Below are positions 50,603 to 59,512 of a DNA stretch of 64,000 nucleotides, piece after piece; the stretch's first letter is position 1; each line of letters opens with the position of its first letter. Made by a program: the position numbers and the translations under genes. Location: assembly GCA_021737145.1 (NCBI GenBank), contig JAIPEN010000001.1:248001-312000 (forward strand), in the 5' to 3' direction. The stretch comes from Desulfarculaceae bacterium. GTDB taxonomy: Bacteria; Desulfobacterota; Desulfarculia; Desulfarculales; Desulfarculaceae. The notes beneath the pieces are model-generated. The model searched no databases, was not told where the DNA came from, and was given only the letters and a program-made list of their open reading frames with translations.

Positions 50603-51376
50603 ATGAAATTAATCGACACGCACGCTCACCTGGACCTTCTCCAGGACCCTGCCGGGGCCTTTGCCCGGGCACGCGAGGCCGGGGTGGGCCAGGTCATCAG
50701 CATAGGCATCGACCTGGCCACCTCCCGCAAGGCCGCCGACTTCACCCGCGAGATGCGCGGGGTGTTCTGCACCGTGGGCCTGCATCCCCACGAGGCGGAC
50801 AAGGTGAAGCCCGACACCTGGGCCGAAATGAAGCTAATGGCCCTGACCGCCTCGGCGGTGGCCGTGGGCGAATGCGGCCTGGATTTTTACCGCGACCGCT
50901 CCCCCCGCCACTTGCAGCGCGATGCCTTCCAGGCCCAGATAGAGCTGGCCCTGGAGCTGGGCCTGCCCCTGGTGGTGCACGACCGCGATGCCCACTCCGA
51001 GGTGATGTCCATGCTGGACAAGCTGGGGGCCGAGCGGGTGGGCGGCGTGGTCCACTGCTTCAGCGGCGACGCGGCCATGGCCAAGGACCTGGTGTCCCTG
51101 GGCTTCTGCATCGGGGTCACCGGGGTGATCACCTACAAGAACGCCAAGGAGCTGCGTAGTCTGGTCAAGCAGGTGCCCTTGACCAAGATTCTCATCGAAA
51201 CCGACTGCCCCTATCTGGCTCCCATGCCCCACCGGGGCAAGGACAACGAGCCGGCCTACGTAACCCATGTGAACGACGCCCTGGCCAAGGCCCTGGGCCT
51301 GCCCTCCGAGGAAGTGGCCCAGACCACGGCGGACAACGCCCGCCGCCTGTTCGGCCTGCCCTATCTGGAGGACTAG
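50603..51376 (+). CDS. tatD: TatD family metal-dependent hydrolase
   Basis: This is a TIM-barrel metal-dependent nuclease/hydrolase (257 residues). Metal ligands are visible in DTHAHLD (HxH), GECGLDFYRD (Glu), VVHDRDAHSE and VVHCFSGD (His), and ETDCPYLAP (Asp). ATG 50603 is used, with GAGGA about ten bases upstream. It leads a tatD-maf-yggS run with tight spacing. Confidence 0.92.
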   Translation: MKLIDTHAHLDLLQDPAGAFARAREAGVGQVISIGIDLATSRKAADFTREMRGVFCTVGLHPHEADKVKPDTWAEMKLMALTASAVAVGECGLDFYRDRSPRHLQRDAFQAQIELALELGLPLVVHDRDAHSEVMSMLDKLGAERVGGVVHCFSGDAAMAKDLVSLGFCIGVTGVITYKNAKELRSLVKQVPLTKILIETDCPYLAPMPHRGKDNEPAYVTHVNDALAKALGLPSEEVAQTTADNARRLFGLPYLED

Positions 51377-51378
51377 GC

Positions 51379-51978
51379 TTGTATTGCCTCAAGCCGGGGC
51401 GCTCCCTGGTCCTGGCCTCGGCCTCGCCCCGCCGCCAAGAGATGCTCTCGCGCATGGGCCTGGAGTTCCGCCTGGCCCCGGCCGAGGTGGACGAAAGCCT
51501 TCTGCCCGGCGAAACCGCCGACCAGGCGGCCCTGCGTCTGGCCAAGGCCAAGGCCCGCGCGGCCGGTTCCGGCCCGGACGAGGCGGTGCTGGCCGCCGAC
51601 ACCCTGGTGGTGCTGGGCTCCGACATCATGGGCAAGCCCACTGACGACGCCGAGGCAGCGGCCATGTTGGCCAGCCTGTCCGGCGCCGAGCACCAGGTGG
51701 TCACCGGCTTCTGCCTGCGCACCGGCGGCGCCGAACACCAGGGCCTGGGCCGCACCAAGGTGCGCTTCCGCTCCCTGAGCCAAGGCGAGATCGCGGCCTA
51801 TGTGGCCAGCGGCGAGCCCCGGGGCAAGGCCGGGGCCTATGCGGTGCAGGGATTGGGCGCGGCCCTGGTCAACCAGGTTAGCGGCTCCTACACCAACGTG
51901 GTGGGCCTGCCCCTGGCGGCGGTCGTGGAGCTGCTGTTGGGCCAAGGCATAATCGAACCCCTGGGAGAGCGCGCATGA
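51379..51978 (+). CDS. maf: Maf-family nucleoside triphosphate pyrophosphatase
   Basis: Maf proteins hydrolyse non-canonical or canonical NTPs to NMP and pyrophosphate. The protein has 199 residues with LASASPRRQEMLSRMG at the N-terminus, AADTLVVLGSDIMGKP in the middle, and GKAGAYAVQGLGAALVNQVSGSYTNVVGLPL at the end. The start is TTG 51379, two bases after the tatD stop. It overlaps yggS by four bases. Confidence 0.93.
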   Translation: MYCLKPGRSLVLASASPRRQEMLSRMGLEFRLAPAEVDESLLPGETADQAALRLAKAKARAAGSGPDEAVLAADTLVVLGSDIMGKPTDDAEAAAMLASLSGAEHQVVTGFCLRTGGAEHQGLGRTKVRFRSLSQGEIAAYVASGEPRGKAGAYAVQGLGAALVNQVSGSYTNVVGLPLAAVVELLLGQGIIEPLGERA

Positions 51979-52664
51979 GCATCGCCGCCAACCTGGCCCG
52001 GGTGACCGCCCGCATCGCCGAGGCGGCCAAGGCCTCGGGCCGCAAGTCCGAACAGGTGCGCCTGGTGGCGGTGTCCAAGACCCACCCCGCCGAGGCGGTC
52101 AAGCAGGCCCTGGCAGCGGGGCAGCTAATCTTCGGCGAAAACTATGTGCAGGAATCCCAGGACAAGATCCCGGCCGTGGGCCTGGGCGCGTCCTGGCATT
52201 TCATCGGCCATTTGCAGAGCAACAAGGCCAAGGTGGCCGCCGAGCTCTTCGACGTTATCCAGAGCGTGGACCGCATCAAGCTGGCCCGGGCCCTGGACCG
52301 CCACGCCGGAAGCCTGGGACGCCGCCTGGGGGTGCTGTTGCAGGTGAACGTGGGCGGCGAGGCCCAGAAATCCGGCTGCGCGCCGGAGCAGGCATTCGCC
52401 CTGGCCCAGGAGGCGGCCGAGCTGCCCAACCTGGAGCTGATGGGCCTGATGACCATGCCGCCTTTTTTCAACGACCCCGAGGCGGCCCGTCCCTGCTTCG
52501 CCGAGCTGCGCCGCCTGGCCGCCACCCTGGCCCCGGACCTGCCGCCAGGCGCCATGGCCCATCTGTCCATGGGCATGAGCGGCGACTACCAGGCGGCCAT
52601 CGCCGAGGGCGCCACCCTGGTGCGGGTGGGCACGGCCATCTTCGGGGAGCGCGATTACAGCTAG
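51975..52664 (+). CDS. YggS/PLPBP-type pyridoxal phosphate homeostasis protein
   Basis: This is a PLP-binding protein that buffers pyridoxal phosphate (229 residues, single TIM barrel). The PLP-linked lysine is in LVAVSKTHP, and FGENYVQE, WHFIGHLQSNK and LSMGMSGDYQAAI are all conserved landmarks. The start overlaps the maf stop. A terminator follows. Confidence 0.93.
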   Translation: MSIAANLARVTARIAEAAKASGRKSEQVRLVAVSKTHPAEAVKQALAAGQLIFGENYVQESQDKIPAVGLGASWHFIGHLQSNKAKVAAELFDVIQSVDRIKLARALDRHAGSLGRRLGVLLQVNVGGEAQKSGCAPEQAFALAQEAAELPNLELMGLMTMPPFFNDPEAARPCFAELRRLAATLAPDLPPGAMAHLSMGMSGDYQAAIAEGATLVRVGTAIFGERDYS

Positions 52665-52688
52665 GTTCTCAGCCAGACCAGAGCATCG

Positions 52689-52717
52689 AGGGCGGGACAG
52701 CTTCCCGCCCTTTTTTT
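52689..52717 (+). terminator. Rho-independent terminator after yggS-like gene
   Basis: AGGGCGGGA pairs with TCCCGCCCT around a short loop, followed by seven T residues. The convergent BASS gene ends within the T tract. Confidence 0.9.
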
Positions 52718-53675
52718 ATTGCCCGGCGCCGGTCCAACGCCGGGCCAGGGGACGCAGCATGTGCGGGGCCAGGTAGATGGGGAACTGGCTCAGGGCGAAG
52801 TAGAGCCAGGTGAGCCCTGGCAGGGCCGGACCCAGCGCGGCCAGCATAAGCCCCAAATTGCGCGAGGCGGCCATCACCCCCAGGGCCAGGGCGCGGTCCC
52901 GCCCGGCCCACAGGAACACCCCGGTGGTGGCGGCCAGCAGCAGAAAGAACACCCCGAACGCCAGGGCGGTGAGCCCCAGGGTGGCCAGGGGCGCGGCCAA
53001 AAAGGCGGGGCCCACCCCGCCCATGATGGCGGCCACGAACACGAACAGCACCAGCACGTTCAGGCCGTCCAGCTCGGCGCGGCGGCGCTCGATTGCCGCC
53101 GCGCCCGCCAGGCGGCGCAGCACCAGGCCGGTCAGGGCTGAGCCGGCCAGCAGGCCCAAAAGCTTCAGGCCCAGGGCCATGGGCTCCAAGGCCAGACCCT
53201 CTCCCAAAAACCAGTGCCCCAGCAGGGGAGCGGTAAAAGGCACCAGGGCCGAGCCCAGCACCATGCTCACCAGCACCAGGGTGGCGTCCAGGCCCATGAG
53301 CGCGGCCAGGGCCGGGGTGGCCATCATGGGTGGGGTGACGGCCTGGAGCACCAAGCCGGTGAACAGGGCCGGCCAGGCCGCCTCCATGCCCAGCCAGCCG
53401 CAGGCCAGGCCAAAGACCAGGGGCGTGGCCAGGCCGTTGTACAGCGTGGCCAGGATGACCAGCAGCGGCCGGCCCAGGTAGGCGCGCAGCCGGGCCGGGT
53501 CCAGGCGCAAAAAGGCCAGGGCCAGCAGCACGAACACCGCCTCGCTCACCCAGGGCTTTAGCTGCTCGCCCAGCCAGGGCCAGGCGATTCCCAACAGCAC
53601 CAGGGCGGCCAGGGCCCGGGTGCCCTGCCTCCCCAGCCAGGCCAGAAAAATACTTGTGGCGCGCAGCGGGTTCAC
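52716..53675 (-). CDS. BASS-type bile acid:sodium symporter family transporter
   Basis: This 319-residue polytopic membrane protein has about ten transmembrane helices. The internal two-fold pattern, with LQAVTPPMMATPALAALMGLDA in the first half and ALALGVMAASRNLGLMLAAL in the second, corresponds to the crossover regions of bile acid/sodium symporters. The substrate is unknown. It is a second such transporter in this window and is not a recent duplicate of the one at 38.3 kb. Confidence 0.75.
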   Translation of the reverse strand: MNPLRATSIFLAWLGRQGTRALAALVLLGIAWPWLGEQLKPWVSEAVFVLLALAFLRLDPARLRAYLGRPLLVILATLYNGLATPLVFGLACGWLGMEAAWPALFTGLVLQAVTPPMMATPALAALMGLDATLVLVSMVLGSALVPFTAPLLGHWFLGEGLALEPMALGLKLLGLLAGSALTGLVLRRLAGAAAIERRRAELDGLNVLVLFVFVAAIMGGVGPAFLAAPLATLGLTALAFGVFFLLLAATTGVFLWAGRDRALALGVMAASRNLGLMLAALGPALPGLTWLYFALSQFPIYLAPHMLRPLARRWTGAGQ

Positions 53676-53722
53676 TGCCCTTGCCTGCTCCGGATTGGGT
53701 TGGCTTTAATTCTACGGGATGT

Positions 53723-53815
53723 CTAGCGCCAGGCCACGCGGGTCAGATAGGCCACGGCCAGCAGGACCAGCAAGACCAGCACGACCCAGCGCCAGAGCTT
53801 GCCCGCCTTGCTCAT
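53723..53815 (-). CDS. Small single-pass membrane protein of 30 residues
   Basis: A 31-codon frame (ATG 53815 to TAG 53723) encodes a short basic N-terminus (SKAGKLWR) and one hydrophobic helix (WVVLVLLVLLAVAYL), ending in Arg-containing VAWR. It lies nine bases after the rlmB stop with a GGGGGG tract before the ATG. Expression is unproven and a chance frame is possible, but the position and composition are gene-like. Confidence 0.4.
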   Translation of the reverse strand: MSKAGKLWRWVVLVLLVLLAVAYLTRVAWR

Positions 53816-53824
53816 GCCGCCCCC

Positions 53825-54574
53825 CTATCGCCCCCGCTGGCGCACTATCTCGAACAAGAGCACCCCGGCGGCCACCGAGGCGTTGAGGCTCTCCACGGTC
53901 CGGTGCAGGGGCAGGCTGGCCTGCATGTCGCACTCGCCCAGCAGGCGCGTGCCCACACCCTTGTGCTCGCCGCCCACCACCAGGGCCAGGGGCCGCTTTA
54001 GGTCGTGCTCCCAGGGCGGGGGCGCGTCGCGGGTGGCCGCGGCCAGCAGCCACAGCCCGGCCTCTTTCAGCTCCTGGGCCGCGCGGGTCAGGTTGGTCAC
54101 CCGGGCCACGGGCAAAAACGATGCCGCCCCGGCCGCCGCCTTGGCCGCCGCCGGGGTCAGGGGGCAGGCCCGGTCCTTGGGGATCACCACCCCCTGGGCT
54201 CCGGCCCCGGCCGCCGAGCGCAGGATGGCCCCCAGGTTGTGCGGGTCTTGGATGTGGTCCGCGATGACCACCAGGGCCTTGTCGCCCGCGGTCCGGGCCG
54301 CGGCAATGATCGCGTCCAGATCGGCGTAGGCATGGGCCGCCAGGACCAGGGCCGCGCCCTGGTGGGCCGATCCCTGGGCCAGCTCTTCCAAACGGGAGCG
54401 CGGCACCCGCTTCACCTTGAGGCCCACGGCCTGGGCCGCCTTGGCCAGCTTGTTCAGGGCGGCGGCCTTGTCGCCGGTGGCCAGAAGCAGCTCCGTGGCG
54501 GCCTCGGGGCGCTCGGCCAGGGCGGCGGCCACCGCGTGGCGGCCCACTATGGCGTTGTGTTCCGGTGCGCCCAT
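53825..54574 (-). CDS. rlmB: 23S rRNA 2'-O-ribose methyltransferase, SpoU family (RlmB-like)
   Basis: This enzyme methylates a ribose in 23S rRNA (G2251 in E. coli). The protein has 249 residues with an N-terminal substrate-binding domain (IVGRHAVAAAL). The SpoU knotted SAM-binding domain shows VIADHIQDPHNLGAILRSA, ALVVGGEHKGV and LHRTVESLNASVAAGVLLFE, the three signature motifs. It ends two bases downstream of gmk. Confidence 0.92.
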   Translation of the reverse strand: MGAPEHNAIVGRHAVAAALAERPEAATELLLATGDKAAALNKLAKAAQAVGLKVKRVPRSRLEELAQGSAHQGAALVLAAHAYADLDAIIAAARTAGDKALVVIADHIQDPHNLGAILRSAAGAGAQGVVIPKDRACPLTPAAAKAAAGAASFLPVARVTNLTRAAQELKEAGLWLLAAATRDAPPPWEHDLKRPLALVVGGEHKGVGTRLLGECDMQASLPLHRTVESLNASVAAGVLLFEIVRQRGR

Positions 54575-54576
54575 GC

Positions 54577-55185
54577 CTACAGGGCCAAGAACTCGGCCAG
54601 GAGTTGCTGGTGGCGTTCGGTGCGGCGGCGGGCGGCGGTGATGATGGCCTTTACCTCGTCCACCGCCTTGTCCAGATCGTCGTTGACCACCAGGTGGGTG
54701 TAGTTGCCCGCCTTGCCCACCTCGTAGCGCACCCGGTCCAGGCGCTGGCGCAGATTGTCTTCTTCCTCGGTGCCCCGGCCCCTGAGGCGCTCTTCCAATA
54801 TCTTGGGGCTGGGGGGCAGCAAGAAGACGAACACCCCCTCGGGGAAGCGCTTTTTGAGCTGCTCGGCCCCGTTCACGTCGGTGTCCAGAAAAAGGTCATG
54901 GCCCTGGGCCAGGGCCTGGCGGATCACCTTTTCCGAGGTGCCGTAGAGGTTGCCGAAGATCTCCTCGTACTCGGCCATCTCCCCGGCCGCGATGCGCCGC
55001 TGGAACTCCTCTTGGCTCACGAAGTGATAGTCCTTGCCGTCCACCTCGCCGGGCCGGGGATCGCGGGTGGTCAGGCTGACCGAGTAGGCCAGCTCGGGCA
55101 TCTCGGCCCGCACCCTCTCGGCGATGGTGCTCTTGCCCGCCCCCGGCGGCCCGCTGAGTACGATTATCTGACCCTGGTTGCTCAC
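54577..55185 (-). CDS. gmk: Guanylate kinase
   Basis: Guanylate kinase phosphorylates GMP to GDP. The protein has 202 residues. Walker [11 protein letters not shown] is at 11-20, and the GMP-binding [20 protein letters not shown] and [14 protein letters not shown] are conserved. It overlaps the remA-like gene by four bases in the usual yicC-remA-gmk order. Confidence 0.96.
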   Translation of the reverse strand: MSNQGQIIVLSGPPGAGKSTIAERVRAEMPELAYSVSLTTRDPRPGEVDGKDYHFVSQEEFQRRIAAGEMAEYEEIFGNLYGTSEKVIRQALAQGHDLFLDTDVNGAEQLKKRFPEGVFVFLLPPSPKILEERLRGRGTEEEDNLRQRLDRVRYEVGKAGNYTHLVVNDDLDKAVDEVKAIITAARRRTERHQQLLAEFLAL

Positions 55186-55469
55186 GCCGGCTCCCTGCCG
55201 CCCAAATCAAGGGGGTTCTCGTCAAAGGTGGTGGATTCGTAGCGCTGGGCCATGGTGTCGGGCTGAATGGCCGAAAGCAGCACATGCCCCGAGTCGGTGA
55301 CGATGATGGAGCGGGTGCGGCGGCCCTGGGTGGCGTCCAGCAGGCGCCCGGCTTGGCGGGCCTCCTCGCGCAGGCGCTTCATGGGCGCGCTGGCCGGGTT
55401 GAGGATGGCCACCACCCTGCGGGCGGCCACGTTGTTGCCGAATCCCAGGCTCATCAGCTTGCCGGCCAT
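55182..55469 (-). CDS. RemA/DUF370 family protein
   Basis: This small protein (95 residues) belongs to the RemA (YlzA/DUF370) family. In Bacillus it activates biofilm matrix genes as an oligomeric DNA-binding regulator. Conserved segments are [27 protein letters not shown] and [26 protein letters not shown]. It is located between yicC and gmk, the conserved context in deltaproteobacteria and Firmicutes. Its role in this organism is not known. Confidence 0.9.
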   Translation of the reverse strand: MAGKLMSLGFGNNVAARRVVAILNPASAPMKRLREEARQAGRLLDATQGRRTRSIIVTDSGHVLLSAIQPDTMAQRYESTTFDENPLDLGGREPA

Positions 55470-55478
55470 GGATCTCCC

Positions 55479-56357
55479 CTACTCTATGTTCTGCACCTGC
55501 TCGCGGATGCGCTCCAACTCGCCCTTGAGCTCCACGATAACCTGACCCGCGGCCGCGTCCGGGGTCTTGGAGCCCATGGTGTTGGCCTCGCGGTTCATCT
55601 CCTGGAGCAGGAAATCCAGCTTGCGCCCCACGGGATCGTCGTTTTGCAAGAAGGCCCGGAACTGCTCGATGTGGCTGGCCGCGCGCACCGCCTCTTCGGT
55701 GATGTCCGCCTTGTCGGCGATGATGGCCACTTCCAGGGCCAGGCGCTGGGGGTCGGGCTCGGTATCCGCGATGAGCACCGCGATGCGTTCGGCCAGGCGC
55801 TCCTGGTAGGCGCTCACCACCTCGGGCGAGCGTGCCGCCGCCTGGGCGAAGAGACGGTCCACCGCTTCCAGGCGGGCGGCCAGGTCATCGGCCAGGGTCT
55901 GCCCTTCCACGGCGCGCATCTGCTCCAGCTCGTCCAGGGCCGAGGACAGGGCCGGCTCCACCTGCTGCCACAGGGACTCGGGGTCGGGCCCCTCCTCCTG
56001 GTTGAGGATCAGGTCGCGGTTGTGCAAAAAGGGCATGAGCCCCGGCTCCTGGTTGATGCCCAGCTCCTGCTGCAGCTCGCCCAGCACTCGCTGGTACTCG
56101 CGCACCAGGGGCTTGTTCAACACCAGGCGGGGGGCGGTCCCCACCGCGCCGATGGCCGAGAGGTTCAGGTTCACGCGCCCACGGGTGAGGCGGTTGCCCA
56201 CGAACTTCTTGATGCGCTCCTCCAGGGACATGAGCCCGGGCGGCAGGCGCAAATGGAAATCCAGATAGCGCGAGTTGACCGTCTTGATTTCAACGGCCCA
56301 GCTCCCCTCCCCCTGATCGCTCTGGCCGCGGCCGTAACCGGTCATGGACTTGATCAA
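55479..56357 (-). CDS. yicC: YicC family endoribonuclease-like protein
   Basis: YicC proteins are implicated in stationary-phase fitness and sRNA degradation. The protein has 292 residues with MTGYGRG at the N-terminus, VEIKTVNSRYLDFHLRLP, and EMNREANTMGSKTPDA at the C-terminal end. TTG 56357 is chosen as start because it gives the family N-terminus (M-IKSMTGYGRG) and has AGGGAG seven bases upstream. It is followed by remA-like and gmk. Confidence 0.9.
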   Translation of the reverse strand: MIKSMTGYGRGQSDQGEGSWAVEIKTVNSRYLDFHLRLPPGLMSLEERIKKFVGNRLTRGRVNLNLSAIGAVGTAPRLVLNKPLVREYQRVLGELQQELGINQEPGLMPFLHNRDLILNQEEGPDPESLWQQVEPALSSALDELEQMRAVEGQTLADDLAARLEAVDRLFAQAAARSPEVVSAYQERLAERIAVLIADTEPDPQRLALEVAIIADKADITEEAVRAASHIEQFRAFLQNDDPVGRKLDFLLQEMNREANTMGSKTPDAAAGQVIVELKGELERIREQVQNIE

Positions 56358-56881
56358 GCTTGTTCTCCCTGCCCCCGCTCTTGCTCGAAACTCCACAGCA
56401 GGCGGGGGCGCATTTGGCCCAACAGCTCGTTGAGCTCTCCGTGGGCGTAATCAGGGTAGGTCCAGGGCAGTCCTTGGTAGGAGCCGCGCCGATAGTGCAG
56501 CGCCACCTCGCCAAAGATGCCCGGGGCCAGCTCCATACGGTGATCATTGTACTTGCGGGTGGCCAGCACCAGGGTGTTCTTGCTCAAAAGGCCCGGGTCC
56601 AGGTTCACCGTGCGGCGGCCCTCCTTGGCCAGCTCGGCCTCCAGGTCCAGGCAAAGCCGCTTGACCGGAGCCAAATCGCCGGGGAGGCGCGGTCCCGCGA
56701 AGGCGGCCACCCGGCGGTTCAGGCCGGGGCCCATCTCCGGGGCATAGAAGGCGGCGCCCGGAAAGGCCAGGGGCTCGGAGTACAATACCACCGGGCCCAG
56801 TTGCGAGGCCAGACGCTTGAGAGCGGTGGCCCGAAGCTCCTCCCCGCTGGCCAACAGACTTATCACCAGCCGGCAAGGCAC
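56354..56881 (-). CDS. DUF4416 family protein
   Basis: This 175-residue protein resembles the DUF4416 family found mainly in deltaproteobacteria and related anaerobes. Matching features are LGPVVLYSEPLAF, the YAPEMG segment, RRTVNLDPGLLSKNTLVLATRKYNDHRM-type sequence and LPWTYPDYAHGELNELL. The function is unknown. It overlaps the yicC start by four bases and lies 16 bases after ugd, so it may be co-transcribed with either. Confidence 0.8.
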   Translation of the reverse strand: MPCRLVISLLASGEELRATALKRLASQLGPVVLYSEPLAFPGAAFYAPEMGPGLNRRVAAFAGPRLPGDLAPVKRLCLDLEAELAKEGRRTVNLDPGLLSKNTLVLATRKYNDHRMELAPGIFGEVALHYRRGSYQGLPWTYPDYAHGELNELLGQMRPRLLWSFEQERGQGEQA

Positions 56882-56897
56882 CTTTGCCGCCTTTGAC

Positions 56898-58202
56898 CTA
56901 GGGCCGGCCCACGCTGTGGTAGGCGAAGCCCTTTTCCCGCACCTTGACCGGGTTGTACACGTTGCGCAGGTCCACCACCACCTTGTCTTGCATCACCCCG
57001 GCCAGATGGTCCCAATCCAGGTTGCGGAACTGGTTCCACTCGGTCATGAGCACCAGGCAATCGGCCCCCTCGGCCGCGTGGTAGGCGTTTTCGCAGGCCA
57101 CCAGGCCGGGCATCATCTGCGCGGCCTCGTCCATGCCGGCCGGATCGTAGGCCCTGACCACGGCCCCCTGCTCCATGAGCGGAGGCAGGATGCCCAGGCT
57201 GGGGGCCTCGCGCATGTCGTCGGTGTTGGGCTTGAAGGTCAGGCCCAGGCAGGCCACGGTCTTGCCCTCGGCCGAACCGCCCAGGACCTGAAGTATCTTT
57301 TCGGTCATGATGGCCCGCTGCCGCCGGTTGACCGCCACCACCGCGTCCACGATCTTGAACTCGTAGCCGTGCTCCCGGGCGATGTGGGCGATGGCCTCGG
57401 TGTCCTTGGGGAAGCAGGAGCCGCCGAAGCCGGGACCGGCGTGCAAAAATTTGGGGCCGATGCGCCGGTCCAGGCCCATGCCCTTGGCCACCATGTTCAC
57501 GTCCGCCCCCACCCGCTCGGCAATGTTGGCCATCTCGTTGATGAAGCTGATCTTGGTGGCCAAAAAGGCGTTGGAGGCGTACTTGATCATCTCCGCGGTT
57601 TCCACGTTGGTGATCACAAAAGGCGTCTCGATCAGGTACAGGGGCGCATAGAGGTCGCGCATGATGGCCTGGGCCTTTTGGCTGTCCGCGCCCACCACCA
57701 CCCGGTTGGGCCGCATGAAGTCCTCGATGGCCGAGCCCTCGCGCAAAAACTCGGGATTGGAGACCACGTCGAAGTCGATGGACTCCTTCTGGTGCTCCCG
57801 GATAATGGCCGCCACCTTTTGGCCGGTGCCCACCGGCACGGTGGACTTGGTCACCACCACCAGGTAGTCGGTCATGGTCTGGCCGATGCTCTTGGCCACC
57901 TCTTCCACGTAGTGCAGGTCGGCCGCGCCGTCGCTGCCCTGGGGGGTGCCCACCGCGATGAAGATCACCAGGGCGTCGCTCAGGCCCTCCTTGAGGTCGG
58001 TGGTGAAGTTCAGGCGGCCCTCGCGCATGTTCTTGGCCACCAGCTCTTCCAGGCCGGGCTCGTAGATGGGCACCTTGCCGTTTTTGAGCATGTCTATCTT
58101 GTCCGGCACCTTGTCCACGCAGGTGACGTTGATGCCGAACTCGGCGAAGCAGGCCCCTGTGACCAGGCCCACATAACCCACTCCCACCATGCAGATATTC
58201 AT
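56898..58202 (-). CDS. ugd: UDP-glucose 6-dehydrogenase
   Basis: This enzyme oxidises UDP-glucose to UDP-glucuronate, a precursor for surface polysaccharide. The protein has 434 residues. The Rossmann motif GVGYVG is at 7-12 and the catalytic Cys263 is in GPGFGGSCFPKDT. It lies beside O-antigen ligase and an NDP-sugar epimerase, which places it in cell-surface glycan synthesis. Confidence 0.93.
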   Translation of the reverse strand: MNICMVGVGYVGLVTGACFAEFGINVTCVDKVPDKIDMLKNGKVPIYEPGLEELVAKNMREGRLNFTTDLKEGLSDALVIFIAVGTPQGSDGAADLHYVEEVAKSIGQTMTDYLVVVTKSTVPVGTGQKVAAIIREHQKESIDFDVVSNPEFLREGSAIEDFMRPNRVVVGADSQKAQAIMRDLYAPLYLIETPFVITNVETAEMIKYASNAFLATKISFINEMANIAERVGADVNMVAKGMGLDRRIGPKFLHAGPGFGGSCFPKDTEAIAHIAREHGYEFKIVDAVVAVNRRQRAIMTEKILQVLGGSAEGKTVACLGLTFKPNTDDMREAPSLGILPPLMEQGAVVRAYDPAGMDEAAQMMPGLVACENAYHAAEGADCLVLMTEWNQFRNLDWDHLAGVMQDKVVVDLRNVYNPVKVREKGFAYHSVGRP

Positions 58203-58255
58203 AAGACCTTATCCCGTCTTCCCTGCGCCGCGTGGCGGCGCGGAGGTTGTTAATC

Positions 58256-59512
58256 TCAAGCGCGGCGCCGGAGCAGCTCCCGCCCTCCCAGGGCCAGGCC
58301 GGCCAGCAGCCAGAACATCATCCCCGTGTCGTCCACGAAGAAGTCGTCAAACAGGTTGCGCACGCAAAAACCGATTACCATGGCCGCGGCGGCCGCGCCA
58401 AAGGCCACGGCGGTCTGGCCGCCCTGGGGCGGCGAATGGGGCCAGAGGGCCCAGACCAACACCCCCATTATAAGCAGGATGGCGATGAGCCCCTGCACCC
58501 CAAGTTGGAGAGTCAGGTCCACGAAGGTGTTGTGCGCGTGCCAAAGCAGGGGCTGGTGGGTGCGGCGGAACTCGGGATAGGCCTTGGAAAAGCTGTGGCG
58601 TCCCAGGCCGATGCCCAAGAAAGGGTCTTTTTTGATCTGACGCCAGGAGTGACGCCAGGCGGCGATCAGGTCGCCGGCCGTGCCCCCGGTCTTCAACGGG
58701 TCCTTGAGCAGCATGCTCCAGTTTTCGCCGTGGCGCGAACCCGGCGCGGCCAGGAGCATCCCCACGGCCAGCACCCCGGCCGCCAGCATGATCAAGCTCA
58801 TGCGCAGCCGGTGCCGCGAGACCATGATCAGGCAGAGGGCCGCCTGCAGCACCATGGTCAACCAGGCGGCCCGGTTGTAGGTGACATAGGCCACCAGGCC
58901 GGAGCAGGCGATGAGGGCCACCCAGGCCGCTTTGGCCCAGGGGGCGTTCCACACCAGGGGGGCCAGCAGCAAAAAGGGCCACACCAGCACCAGATAGGTG
59001 CCCAATGTGCCGTAGCCGCTGTGCAGGCTGCCGGCGCGCACCGCGTGGTTGAACAGGGAGCCGCCCTGTTGGAAAAACAGCACCACCCCGGCCACGGCCA
59101 TGACCACCAGGCCCACCAGGATCATGCCCCAGAACTGCTCCAGGTTCTCCTCTTCCAGGATCAGGTGCACCCCGCCGTAAAAGATCAGCAGGCCCTTGAG
59201 CACCTCGCCCCTGAGCTCCTTGAGGGTGTAGGCCATGTCCACCGCGGTGAACAGGCTGAACACCGCGCAGACCACGTAAAAGAAAAGGGGCCAGAACAGC
59301 ACCGTGGGCCGCAGGTCCAGATTGCCTCGGGCCACCAGATAGGCCACCAGGAACAGGACCATGCCCACCACCGCGATCTCGCGGGCGGCGGTCACCGCCT
59401 CCAGTGGGAAGATGAAAACCAGGCTCAGGGCGAACAGCCGGGCCAGACGGTAGAACCAGTCGGCCAAAACCGGACGCTCCCTGAACAGGGCGGATGGGCT
59501 CACCGCGGTCAT
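58256..59512 (-). CDS. O-antigen ligase-like membrane protein (Wzy/WaaL superfamily)
   Basis: This 418-residue polytopic protein has about ten to twelve transmembrane helices and a large periplasmic loop containing FLGIGLGRHSFSKAYPEF and HAHNTFVDLTLQLGVQGL, the O-antigen ligase/polymerase signature (His and Arg in the loop). It could attach O-antigen to lipid A-core or polymerise repeats; sequence cannot separate WaaL from Wzy. Its stop and start abut the epimerase and ugd neighbours. Confidence 0.85.
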   Translation of the reverse strand: MTAVSPSALFRERPVLADWFYRLARLFALSLVFIFPLEAVTAAREIAVVGMVLFLVAYLVARGNLDLRPTVLFWPLFFYVVCAVFSLFTAVDMAYTLKELRGEVLKGLLIFYGGVHLILEEENLEQFWGMILVGLVVMAVAGVVLFFQQGGSLFNHAVRAGSLHSGYGTLGTYLVLVWPFLLLAPLVWNAPWAKAAWVALIACSGLVAYVTYNRAAWLTMVLQAALCLIMVSRHRLRMSLIMLAAGVLAVGMLLAAPGSRHGENWSMLLKDPLKTGGTAGDLIAAWRHSWRQIKKDPFLGIGLGRHSFSKAYPEFRRTHQPLLWHAHNTFVDLTLQLGVQGLIAILLIMGVLVWALWPHSPPQGGQTAVAFGAAAAAMVIGFCVRNLFDDFFVDDTGMMFWLLAGLALGGRELLRRRA

